Source: Pseudomonas sp. MAG733B (GTDB lineage Bacteria; Pseudomonadota; Gammaproteobacteria; Pseudomonadales; Pseudomonadaceae). Taken from it: 64,000 nt of DNA. The notes under the pieces were generated by a model. That model did not search any database and was not told the DNA's origin. It saw only the letters and a program-made list of their open reading frames with translations. The translations under genes and the position numbers were made by a program. Each line of letters starts with the position of its first letter. Positions within the stretch are counted from its first letter, which is position 1. This document shows positions 35,704 to 43,330 of this stretch, piece by piece. The stretch is taken from the NCBI RefSeq assembly GCF_036884845.1, contig NZ_CP145732.1:4092001-4156000 (forward strand), written 5' to 3'.

Positions 35704-37446
35704 ATGAAAAGATTCATCCCGAATCTCTTGGTGGCCGCAGTGAGTTTTGCCTCGTTGGAAGCCATGGCGGCGACTGATCTGGTGTTGTTAAACGGCAAGA
35801 TCTTCACCGCCGACCGCAGCCAGCCCAAGGTTCAGGCACTGGCGGTGCAGGACGGCAAAGTGCTGCAAGTGGGCAGCGATGCGCAGATCAAAGCCTTGAT
35901 CGAATCGGGAACCAAGGTCATCGATCTGCAGGGCAAGACCTTGATGCCCGGCCTGATCGACAGCCACTCCCACGCGATTTTCGGTGGCCTGGAAATGGTC
36001 TCGGCCAACATGGCCGATGAAGTGGTCGAGCTCGACGAACTGGAAAAACGCCTGCGCACCTGGCGCGATGACGGCACGGCGAAGCACGGTGACGTGCTCA
36101 GCATCGCCGGCATGAGTTCGGTGTATTGGGCTCAGGCCGAAGCGTTGGGCAAGAAATTCAACAGCGGCGAATGGGCCAGTGTGCCCGTAGTCTTTATCGG
36201 CAGTGACCACCACACAGCCTGGGCCAACGACGTGATGCTCAAGCGCGCGGGTGTCGATGCTGCGCTGATCAAGTCGTTGCCGAAGGCTGAAGACGGCACC
36301 ATTGGCAAGCTCAAGAACGGCGCGCCCAATGGCTTTCTGGTAGACGCCGGTTGGGACCGGGTCGCCTCGAAAATGCCGGCGCCGAGCGCCGCCGACATGC
36401 TCAAGGCTGCGCAAACCGCCGTGAGCTACAACAACAGCGTCGGCATTACCGCGTGGATGGACCCCGCTGCCAACGCTGCGCCGGGCGAACCGGTGTTCGC
36501 CCTCAAGCCCACGGAAAAAACCGTCGGCGTGTTGCCGGTGTACAAGGCGCTGGCCGAAAGCGGCGGCATGACTGCCCACGTCGCGGCGCTGCTGGTGGCC
36601 AACTCGAAAAGCGTACCCGCCGACCTCGACACACTGGACAAGGTTCGCCAACAATTTCAGGGCATCCCCAACCTGACGCTGCCCGGCATCAAGATTTTCG
36701 CCGACGGCGTGATCGAGTACCCGGCGCAAAGCGCGGCGATGATCGATCCCTACAGCAACTCGCACAAACAGGGCGAGTTGCTGATCGATCCCAAGCACTT
36801 TGGCGAGTTGGTCAGCGCCATCGATCAACGGGGTTGGCTGGTGCACATCCACGCCATCGGCGACCGAGCGGTACGTGAATCGCTTAACGGTATCGCACAG
36901 GCACGCAAAGACCGGCAGAGCGGCGTGACCCACTCCGTCACGCACCTGCAAATGGTCAACCCGAAAGAGTTCGCCCGGTTCAAACCGCTCGACGTCATCG
37001 CCTCGATGCAACTGCTCTGGGCCAGCGCCGACGACTACACCACGGACATGATCAAGCCTTACGTCAGTGCCCTGGCGTTCCGTTACCAGTACCCGGCGCA
37101 CTCGTTGCTCAAACAGGGCGCGACCATCGCCGGCGCCAGCGACTGGCCGGTGTCGTCGCCGAATCCGTTCAACGCCATGGCCCAGGCCATGACGCGGGTC
37201 GGCCCTTTGGGTGTGCTCAACGCCGATGAACGCATCGACCGCGAAACCATGTTCTACGCCTACACACTCAACGCTGCGCGCACCATCGGCCTGGACAAGA
37301 CCATCGGCTCGTTGAGCGCCGGTAAACAGGCCGACTTTATCGTTCTCGACCGCGACGTGTTCAGCGTCGACGAGAAAGCCCTGCACGACACCCAAGTGCT
37401 GCAAACCTGGTTCGCCGGTCGTCAGGTCTACGCCCCAACCCTCTAA
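35704..37446 (+). CDS. Exported YtcJ-type amidohydrolase
   Basis: A 580-residue protein with a clear signal peptide (MKRFIPNLLVAAVSFASLEA, cleavage after AMAA) and amidohydrolase-3 metal motifs: GLIDSHSHAIFGG (residue about 83), HIHAIGDRAV, THLQMV and GASDWPVSSPNPF. YtcJ-like enzymes hydrolyse N-acylated or cyclic amides; a periplasmic copy would deaminate or open an extracellular amide. The divergent LysR regulator and the downstream porin suggest an uptake-and-degradation pair. Confidence 0.9.
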   Translation: MKRFIPNLLVAAVSFASLEAMAATDLVLLNGKIFTADRSQPKVQALAVQDGKVLQVGSDAQIKALIESGTKVIDLQGKTLMPGLIDSHSHAIFGGLEMVSANMADEVVELDELEKRLRTWRDDGTAKHGDVLSIAGMSSVYWAQAEALGKKFNSGEWASVPVVFIGSDHHTAWANDVMLKRAGVDAALIKSLPKAEDGTIGKLKNGAPNGFLVDAGWDRVASKMPAPSAADMLKAAQTAVSYNNSVGITAWMDPAANAAPGEPVFALKPTEKTVGVLPVYKALAESGGMTAHVAALLVANSKSVPADLDTLDKVRQQFQGIPNLTLPGIKIFADGVIEYPAQSAAMIDPYSNSHKQGELLIDPKHFGELVSAIDQRGWLVHIHAIGDRAVRESLNGIAQARKDRQSGVTHSVTHLQMVNPKEFARFKPLDVIASMQLLWASADDYTTDMIKPYVSALAFRYQYPAHSLLKQGATIAGASDWPVSSPNPFNAMAQAMTRVGPLGVLNADERIDRETMFYAYTLNAARTIGLDKTIGSLSAGKQADFIVLDRDVFSVDEKALHDTQVLQTWFAGRQVYAPTL

Positions 37447-37473
37447 TAAAAAACCGCAACCACCCCGCTGCCC

Positions 37474-37499
37474 GACCTCGTGTTTTTCGACATGAGGTC
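37474..37499. other. Stem-loop between the amidohydrolase and the porin
   Basis: GACCTCGTG / CATGAGGTC form a 9-bp stem (one G-T pair) with an 8-base loop. There is no following T run, so it is not a standard terminator. It may stabilise the upstream mRNA or be a regulator site ahead of the porin. Confidence 0.35.
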
Positions 37500-37555
37500 C
37501 GGCGCAGCCTTGTCTCAAATCTGCCCATAACAATCACAATAGCGGGACGTAACCC

Positions 37556-38293
37556 ATGAAAGCCTTCACCCTGATCGCCCTCGGTTCCTTGACTTTGCTG
37601 CCCTTGAGCAGCCAGGCCATCACCTTGAACGATGATTTCTCACTGTTGCTGGATGCAACCCTGGCCAGCGACTACCGCACTCGCGGCATCTCGCAGACCC
37701 AGAACGATCCGACCATTCAATTCGGCATGACCCTGGCCCACAGCAGTGGCCTGTACCTGGGCGCGTGGACATCCAACGTCGACTTTGGCGGCGGCCTGAA
37801 AACCCGCCAGGAAGTCGATTACTACGCCGGTTGGCTGTGGCAGGCCACCGATGACGTCAGCCTGGATCTTGGCTATCTCAAGTATTCGTATCCGAAGGAG
37901 AGTCAGTTCAATCAAAGCGAGGCCTACGGCATTCTCAGCGTCTACGGTGTGAAGCTGGCGGCCTATTACTCCGCCGATGCGCCGGGCATCGACAGCGAGC
38001 AGAACTCGCTCTACAGCTATGTCGGTTATGAAACCGAGCTGCCTTATGGCGTGGGTCTGAAGCTGCGTTACGGCGACATGGATTTCAAGGACCCGCACCT
38101 GTACTCACGCTCGGGTGAGGCCGAAGACTCGTACCGTGAATGGGAGGTCAAACTGACTCACGAGTTGGCCGGGGTGATGCTCGGACTGAGTTACATCGAT
38201 ACCGATTTGTCGAAGAGCCAGTGCGCCAGTAACTGGGGCTTCGATGATGTGTGCAGCGCGACAGTAGTGGCGAGTGTCAGCAAATCCTTCTGA
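37556..38293 (+). CDS. TorF-family putative porin
   Basis: A 245-residue exported protein: signal peptide MKAFTLIALGSLTLLPLSSQ (cleavage near QAI), then alternating beta strands with the family opening LLLDATLASDYRTRGISQTQ, YYAGWLWQATDDV and a C-terminal phenylalanine (SVSKSF) used for outer-membrane insertion. This is the conserved proteobacterial TorF/gcw_chp group. Placed 109 bp after the exported amidohydrolase, it could pass the amide or its product. Confidence 0.87.
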   Translation: MKAFTLIALGSLTLLPLSSQAITLNDDFSLLLDATLASDYRTRGISQTQNDPTIQFGMTLAHSSGLYLGAWTSNVDFGGGLKTRQEVDYYAGWLWQATDDVSLDLGYLKYSYPKESQFNQSEAYGILSVYGVKLAAYYSADAPGIDSEQNSLYSYVGYETELPYGVGLKLRYGDMDFKDPHLYSRSGEAEDSYREWEVKLTHELAGVMLGLSYIDTDLSKSQCASNWGFDDVCSATVVASVSKSF

Positions 38294-38309
38294 TCTCCAT
38301 GGATCCCCA

Positions 38310-38399
38310 TGTGGGAGCGGGCTTGCTCGCGAAAGCGGTGGATCAGTCGATATCAAGATTGAATGTTCGACCGCATTCGCGAGCAAGCCCGCTCCCACA
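38310..38399. repeat. REPIN (CGGGCTTGCTCGCGA-type arms)
   Basis: Inverted arms TGTGGGAGCGGGCTTGCTCG ... CGAGCAAGCCCGCTCCCACA with inner GCGGT / ACCGC dyad. The right end abuts the DUF971 stop codon at 38400, so it lies in the 3' end of that transcript and probably protects or ends it. Confidence 0.92.
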
Positions 38400-38693
38400 T
38401 TAGTTCTCTGTGGCTTCAGAGTTGAGTTGCGCCAGATAATCCCACGGATAAATCCCGCGTTCATGCCCGTCGCTGAACACCAGCTGCAAACCATATCCCT
38501 GCGGATTCAGTTCGACCACGCACACACGCTCATCGACCAGCGGCGTCATCCCGCGCAAACGAAACGCCCGGCATTGCGAACACGGACACAGCCGACGCAG
38601 TTCGGCGTGGCCGAGCAGTTGTTCACGACCATCCGGCCAGCCCAATCGCAACTGCTGTTTGCTGCGGGAATTGCCAATCGCCACGGGGTTCAT
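38400..38693 (-). CDS. DUF971 (gamma-butyrobetaine-hydroxylase-like N-terminal) protein
   Basis: A 97-residue stand-alone DUF971 domain: KQQLRLGWPDGREQLLGH, RRLCPCSQCRAFR (a CxCxxC-type cluster likely to hold zinc), and GHERGIYPWDYLAQL. In other proteins this domain caps gamma-butyrobetaine hydroxylase or sits beside Mrp/ApbC iron-sulfur carriers. Start overlaps the HEAT-protein stop (ATGA). It is the last gene of the long minus-strand cluster; a role in iron-sulfur maturation of the cluster's ferredoxin or flavoprotein is only a possibility. Confidence 0.88.
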   Translation of the reverse strand: MNPVAIGNSRSKQQLRLGWPDGREQLLGHAELRRLCPCSQCRAFRLRGMTPLVDERVCVVELNPQGYGLQLVFSDGHERGIYPWDYLAQLNSEATEN

Positions 38694-39652
38694 TGCAGCT
38701 GACTCAAGGCGATGCGTACGGCTTTGCGCACTTCCGGGTCGCCGTCGTCCTGTGCGGCCTGCAACGGTGCGATGGCGCCGCGATCGTTCAATTCGCCAAG
38801 GGCCAGCGCGGCTTCCTTGCGCAGGTTGCTGATGCGATGGCCGAGGGCTTCGATCAGCGGATCGAGGGCCGGGGCGTAGCGCAAGCGGCCGAGACTGCGG
38901 GTGGCGCGCAGGCGCACTTGCCAGTAATCGTCGGTCAAGGCTTCGACCAGCGCCGAACCCGCATCAACGTGCCCGACCTTGCCCAGCGTGGTGGCGGCTT
39001 CCTCGCGCACTTGCCAGGCTTCGTCCCGCAGCGCCTGACGCAGCGCCGGCAAGACTTGTTCGTCGGAGGCAAGACCCAATGCCCCGGTGGCGGCGCGGCG
39101 AACTTCGACGTCCGTATCGGCGCTGGCCAGTCGCGCCAGTGCCGGCAAGGCATCGAGTTGTTTGAGCCAGCCCAGCACACCGACCGCTTCACGCCGGACG
39201 CTGGCGTCCTTGTCGTCCAACGCGAGCAACGCCGCTGGCGCCGCCTCGGCAAAGCGCAACTCTCGCAAAGCCCTGAACGCCGCGATACGCACGCCGATGT
39301 CGGCATGCCCGGTCCACGGCAGAATCACCTTCCCCGCCGCTTCACTCTTGAGCAGGCTGAGGCTTTGCGCAGCGGCAGCTTGCACCGCATCCGATGGATC
39401 GGTGAGTGCCTGGCACAGCGCCTCGACCACCGGCGCGTCCTCCCAGGCTTCGAGCAACCGCGCGGCTTCGGCGCGGACTTCCGGAGCCGGGTCTTCGGCC
39501 AATCGATTGACCAGCCACAGCAGGCCGTCCGGCTCTTCCAGGTCAGCCAGCTCGATCAGCGCAATGCGGCGCACGCCCGAATCGTCATCGGTCAGGCGCG
39601 GTTGCAGGGCGAGAATGTCTTCGTTATCGGTTACATCGAATAGTGAGGTCAT
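38690..39652 (-). CDS. HEAT-repeat (PBS-lyase-like) protein
   Basis: A 320-residue alpha-solenoid of nine or so HEAT repeats of about 31 residues, each with the pattern DxxxxVRxxAxxAL (for example SVRREAVGVLGWL, EVRRAATGALGL, QVREEAATTLGKV, QVRLRATRSLGRL). No signal peptide. Repeats of this type are protein-protein scaffolds and, in some operons, lyase-like chaperones for cofactor attachment. It is translationally coupled on both sides (ATPase stop, DUF971 start), so it is part of the transport/redox cluster and may help assemble its enzyme. Confidence 0.85.
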   Translation of the reverse strand: MTSLFDVTDNEDILALQPRLTDDDSGVRRIALIELADLEEPDGLLWLVNRLAEDPAPEVRAEAARLLEAWEDAPVVEALCQALTDPSDAVQAAAAQSLSLLKSEAAGKVILPWTGHADIGVRIAAFRALRELRFAEAAPAALLALDDKDASVRREAVGVLGWLKQLDALPALARLASADTDVEVRRAATGALGLASDEQVLPALRQALRDEAWQVREEAATTLGKVGHVDAGSALVEALTDDYWQVRLRATRSLGRLRYAPALDPLIEALGHRISNLRKEAALALGELNDRGAIAPLQAAQDDGDPEVRKAVRIALSQLQ

Positions 39653-40497
39653 AGGGCAAATCGCGGCAGTTTGTTTTCTGGGGGAAGTCCGAGAGGGTTC
39701 AGGCGAGGCAGCTGCCGACCGTCTTCGTGACGCAACAGTTCGAGGCAGTGACGCTTCAAACGGGAGAACTCATGGCTCGTCACCAGTTCAGTGGTGCGTG
39801 GCCGGGGGAAATCCAGGCGCAGGTCTTCGATGATCCGGCCGGGACGCGAACTCATGACCAGCAGGCGATCGGCGAGAAACAGCGCCTCGTCGATGTCATG
39901 GGTGACAAACACCACGGTGGTGCGAATGCGCGTCCAGATGTCCAGCAACAGTTCCTGCATGTTCAACCGGGTCAAGGCATCGAGCGCGCCAAAGGGTTCG
40001 TCCATCAGCAACAGCCGTGGACGATTGACCAGCACCCGGGCGATTTCCACCCGTTGCTGCATGCCGCCGGAGAGTTGATCCGGCCAGCGCTCGGCAAAAC
40101 CTTCGAGGCCGACCAGGGCGAGGATTTCGTCGGCGGCCCGGTGCCGCTCAGCCTTGCCGACGCCGCGCATTTTCAGGCCGAAGGCGACGTTGTCGCGCAC
40201 CGTGCGCCAGGGAAACAATGTGTGCTGCTGGAACACCATGCCACGCTGCGGCGACGGACCGGACACCGCCGAGCCATCGACGTTGAGGCTGCCGGTACGC
40301 GGTTGCAGATGGCCGGCCAGGGCACCGAGCAACGTGGATTTACCGCAACCGGACGGCCCGAGAATGCACACGAACTGCCCCGGTTCGATCTGGCAGTCGA
40401 GGCCCTGCACGGCTTCGAAGGCCGCATTGCCCTCGCCCAGGCTGATCGACAGACCGCGAATATCGATACGCCCTTCCGGGTGTTGAAATACGCTCAT
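39649..40497 (-). CDS. Nitrate/sulfonate/taurine-type ABC transporter ATPase
   Basis: A 282-residue ATPase from ATG 40497, coupled to the permease stop (TGATG). Walker A GPSGCGKST, Q-loop FQQHTLFPW, signature LSGGMQQRVEIARVL, Walker B LLLMDEPFGALD and FVTHDIDEAL mark it as a SsuB/TauB/NrtD type. The last 30 residues extend past the usual end. It energises the adjacent permease and binding protein. Confidence 0.92.
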   Translation of the reverse strand: MSVFQHPEGRIDIRGLSISLGEGNAAFEAVQGLDCQIEPGQFVCILGPSGCGKSTLLGALAGHLQPRTGSLNVDGSAVSGPSPQRGMVFQQHTLFPWRTVRDNVAFGLKMRGVGKAERHRAADEILALVGLEGFAERWPDQLSGGMQQRVEIARVLVNRPRLLLMDEPFGALDALTRLNMQELLLDIWTRIRTTVVFVTHDIDEALFLADRLLVMSSRPGRIIEDLRLDFPRPRTTELVTSHEFSRLKRHCLELLRHEDGRQLPRLNPLGLPPENKLPRFAL

Positions 40498-41279
40498 CAG
40501 GCTTTTCCTCGTGGTCGATGCCAAGGCGTGAACAACCCGCCGAGGCGTTTGATCAGCAGACTGCTGCCCATCCCGAGTACGCCGATCAGCAACATGCCGA
40601 CCACGATGTCGGGGTAGTTCTGAATGGTGTAGGACTCCCAGGTGTAATAGCCGATGCCGTATTGGCCGGAGATCATCTCGGCGGTCACCAGGCAGAACCA
40701 CGAGGTGCCCATGCCGATGGCGAGGCCGGTGATGATGCTCGGTGCGGCGCCTGGCAGAATCACTTCCAGCAACATCGCCCGGCGCCCTGCTCCGAGGCTT
40801 TTTGCCGAAGCGATCAACCTCGGGTCGACACCTTCCACACCGTGTACGGTGTTGAGCAGGATCGGAAACAAGGCGCCGGTAAAGGTGATGAACACCATCG
40901 ACAGTTCCGACGACGGGAACATCAGAATCGCCAGTGGAATCCACGCCACGGCCGGAATCGGCCGCAGCACTTCCAGCGGCGGCAGCAACAGATCCTCGGC
41001 CCATTTCGAGCGGCCGATCGCCAGGCCCAACGCGACGCCGATGATCAGCGCCGCGAGGTAACCGGCGAACACCCGGCTCAGGCTGCTGCTCAGGTGCCGG
41101 GCGAGTTTGCCTGAATCGCCAAGGCCGAATGCGGCTTCGATCACCGACAGCGGCGTGGGCACGTTGGCGAAGGTAACGAGGCCGAGGTTCCAGTGGTGGC
41201 TGGCGGCGAGTTGCCAGAATACGAGGCAGAACAGCAAGGATGCGGCTCTTGGAATCCAGCGTGAATATGATCGGTACAC
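40497..41279 (-). CDS. Nitrate/sulfonate/taurine-type ABC transporter permease
   Basis: A 260-residue inner-membrane protein with six hydrophobic segments and the SsuC/TauC EAA-type loop (RLIASAKSLGAGRRAMLLEV, then ILPGAAPSIITGLAIGMGTS). It starts at 41279, separated from the binding-protein stop by 136 bp that hold a REPIN, and is coupled to the ATPase. The family imports oxyanions and small sulfonates. Confidence 0.92.
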   Translation of the reverse strand: MYRSYSRWIPRAASLLFCLVFWQLAASHHWNLGLVTFANVPTPLSVIEAAFGLGDSGKLARHLSSSLSRVFAGYLAALIIGVALGLAIGRSKWAEDLLLPPLEVLRPIPAVAWIPLAILMFPSSELSMVFITFTGALFPILLNTVHGVEGVDPRLIASAKSLGAGRRAMLLEVILPGAAPSIITGLAIGMGTSWFCLVTAEMISGQYGIGYYTWESYTIQNYPDIVVGMLLIGVLGMGSSLLIKRLGGLFTPWHRPRGKA

Positions 41280-41303
41280 AATTTTTCCTCTCTACCGAGA
41301 TCC

Positions 41304-41393
41304 TGTGGGAGCGGGCTTGCTCGCGAAAGCGGTGTGTCAGTCAACAAGGATTTTGAATGTTGGACCGCATTCGCGAGCAAGCCCGCTCCCACA
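41304..41393. repeat. REPIN (CGGGCTTGCTCGCGA-type) inside the cluster
   Basis: Inverted arms TGTGGGAGCGGGCTTGCTCG ... CGAGCAAGCCCGCTCCCACA with AAAGCGGTGTG / CCGCATT inner part. It lies between the binding-protein and permease genes, so it would be part of the transcript and could set their relative levels. Confidence 0.92.
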
Positions 41394-41415
41394 TTTGACC
41401 GGGGTGTTCCGGGGG

Positions 41416-42822
41416 TTAGCGCACCGCCACAGCCTGCGCAGTGGCATCCGTGAAATCGAACACCTTGCCGCCCTGTGCCGAGGCAAATTGCTGGGCCTGG
41501 CCCTTGAGCAGGAATGCGCTCAGGCGTCCCTTGGCATCACTGGCAAACCACGCCTGATCGGCCAGCAGCTTGATCCCGCTGTCGCTGGCCTGGGTGTACA
41601 CCGCGCGGATGTTCTTGCCTTCCTGTTTCAGCACGGTCAGCGCAGCAAACGCCGATTCCGCCGAGGCGTATTGACGGACTTTCGGCTCGCCGCGCACCCA
41701 GATTTCGGCCACATGGCTGAAATCAGTGATGGCCTTGCCGCTGGATGCATCCACGGCTTTGAGCGGCGTCTGGGCGTAGTTCGCCAGTTGCGCGGTGTAA
41801 TCGAGGTTCGACGCCTTGAAGGCAGCACGGATGTACTGATCGTCGATGAAGGTATTCAGATCGAGACCTCGATCGGCCTTCTTCAATAGCTTGAGGGTGT
41901 CGATGGCAGTGCCGACAGCCTGGCGGTATTCCGGTTTCCAGCTCAGGTCGCGGGTCTGCACGCCAAGCGGGCCGTGGAACAGGTAGTTGACCTCGGCATC
42001 GACGCCGGTGACTTTGGCGATCAGTTCGCTGTACTTCTCAGGCTCGGCGGCGAGCAGTTGATTGGCTTCGATGCTGGCACGCAGATAAGCGACAACAATC
42101 TCCGGGTACTTTTTCGCGTAGGACTGATCGACCAACGCTCCGTGGAAGGTCGGCGCGCCGGCCTGGGAGCCGTCGTAGATCTTGCGTGCGAAGCCCCGGC
42201 TCGGGAACAGCTCGGCGAACGGCACGAAGTCGGCGTGGGCATCGATCTTGCCCGCCTGCAACGCAGAACCGGCGACTTCCGGCGGCTGGGCGATGATGTT
42301 CACATCCTTGAGCGGGTCCCAGCCTTGAGCCGCCACGGCACGCAGCAACATACCGTGGGCGGTGGAAGCGAACGGTACGGAAATGGTCTTGCCCTTGAGC
42401 TCGGCCAGCGACTGCACGCCCGATGCGCTCGGCACCACGATGCCGTTGCCACTGCCCTTGGTGCTGCCCGACAACACGCTGATAAACAGGCTGTGCTTGC
42501 CCGCTGTTTCAAACGCCACGCCGTTGAATGAACCCGGGAAATCGGCCATGGCGCCGAAGTCGAGTTTGCCGGCGACCATCTCATTGGTCAGCGGCGCGCC
42601 ACTGGTGAAGTTCTTCCACTCCACCTCGTACTTGGCGTCTTTGTATTGGCCGTCGTGGGGCAAGTATTTGTCCAGCAGACCGAGCTCGCGAATCAACAGA
42701 CCGCCGGCGGCACAGTTGATCGTGGTGTCCTGGGTGCCGATGGCAATGCGGATAGTTTCGGCCGAGGCCGACAAGGTGAATGAAGCCAGTACCAGACCGG
42801 CCAAAGCTGCACGCAACATCAT
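41416..42822 (-). CDS. ABC transporter substrate-binding protein of the nitrate/sulfonate type
   Basis: A 468-residue exported protein from ATG 42822 (GAGGGG upstream). Signal peptide MMLRAALAGLVLASFTLSAS, cleavage after SAE. The mature domain has FGAMADFPGSFNG, SVPFASTAHGMLLRAVAAQG and HADFVPFAELFP, typical of NrtA/SsuA/TauA-like type II binding proteins, but at 468 residues it is longer than usual SsuA (about 320) because of a C-terminal extension from about 340. Ligand unknown. Confidence 0.88.
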   Translation of the reverse strand: MMLRAALAGLVLASFTLSASAETIRIAIGTQDTTINCAAGGLLIRELGLLDKYLPHDGQYKDAKYEVEWKNFTSGAPLTNEMVAGKLDFGAMADFPGSFNGVAFETAGKHSLFISVLSGSTKGSGNGIVVPSASGVQSLAELKGKTISVPFASTAHGMLLRAVAAQGWDPLKDVNIIAQPPEVAGSALQAGKIDAHADFVPFAELFPSRGFARKIYDGSQAGAPTFHGALVDQSYAKKYPEIVVAYLRASIEANQLLAAEPEKYSELIAKVTGVDAEVNYLFHGPLGVQTRDLSWKPEYRQAVGTAIDTLKLLKKADRGLDLNTFIDDQYIRAAFKASNLDYTAQLANYAQTPLKAVDASSGKAITDFSHVAEIWVRGEPKVRQYASAESAFAALTVLKQEGKNIRAVYTQASDSGIKLLADQAWFASDAKGRLSAFLLKGQAQQFASAQGGKVFDFTDATAQAVAVR

Positions 42823-42957
42823 GAGTGTTTCCCCTCGAATCATTTATAGGATGTTCGTCTCCGCCACGATCAGGGCGTGGTGGGAAACGAGGGGTGTTTT
42901 GAAGCAAGCGTCCGGGGGTGGCCGGATGGCGTTTTTGTGAGGCTGCTCTCGATCCCC

Positions 42958-43047
42958 TGTGGGAGCGGGCTTGCTCGCGAATGCGTCCGTTCAGTCAATG
43001 GAGATGCCAGTTGTGCCGGCCTCTTCGCGAGCAAGCCCGCTCCCACA
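42958..43047. repeat. REPIN (CGGGCTTGCTCGCGA-type) inside the cluster
   Basis: Inverted arms TGTGGGAGCGGGCTTGCTCG ... CGAGCAAGCCCGCTCCCACA; the inner step is less regular than in the others (AATGCGTCC / CCTCTT). It sits just after the ferredoxin stop, between it and the binding-protein gene. Confidence 0.9.
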
Positions 43048-43058
43048 TTGATTGTGTT

Positions 43059-43304
43059 TCAGCGCAGTAAATACGGGATTTCGACCTTCACCGCCCCGGT
43101 CGGGCAGTCCTTTTCACAGGGCATGCAGTACCAGCATTCGTCGAAGGCCATGTAGGCCTTTTGCGTGGCCGGGTTGATCGCCAGCAGGTCCATCGGGCAG
43201 ACGTCGACGCACACGGTGCAGCCCTTGTGGGCGATGCATTTGTCCTCGTCGACCGTGACGGGGGCGTTGGAACGGAAGAAGATTTCCTGAGGTTGGTAGG
43301 CCAT
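43059..43304 (-). CDS. Two-cluster [4Fe-4S] ferredoxin (AprB-like)
   Basis: An 81-residue ferredoxin from ATG 43304 with two full cluster motifs: Cys23, 29, 32, 36 (CIAHKGCTVCVDVCP) and Cys57, 60, 63, 67 (CWYCMPCEKDCP). The wider first motif (five residues between the first two cysteines) and the aromatic-rich end resemble the beta subunit of adenylylsulfate-reductase-like enzymes. It starts 26 bp after the flavoprotein gene, with which it most likely forms one electron-transfer complex. Confidence 0.9.
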   Translation of the reverse strand: MAYQPQEIFFRSNAPVTVDEDKCIAHKGCTVCVDVCPMDLLAINPATQKAYMAFDECWYCMPCEKDCPTGAVKVEIPYLLR

Positions 43305-43330
43305 TTCACGGTTTCTCTCTAGTGTCTTGC

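Noticed and set aside
35788-37533. A 581-codon open frame antisense to the exported amidohydrolase
   Set aside because: Arginine-, histidine- and glycine-rich product typical of a GC-rich antisense shadow, with no ribosome site, while the sense frame has clear catalytic motifs.
42911-42940. Plus-strand hairpin TCCGG/CCGGA followed by GTTTTT
   Set aside because: No plus-strand gene precedes it and both flanking genes are on the minus strand, so a terminator role is not supported.
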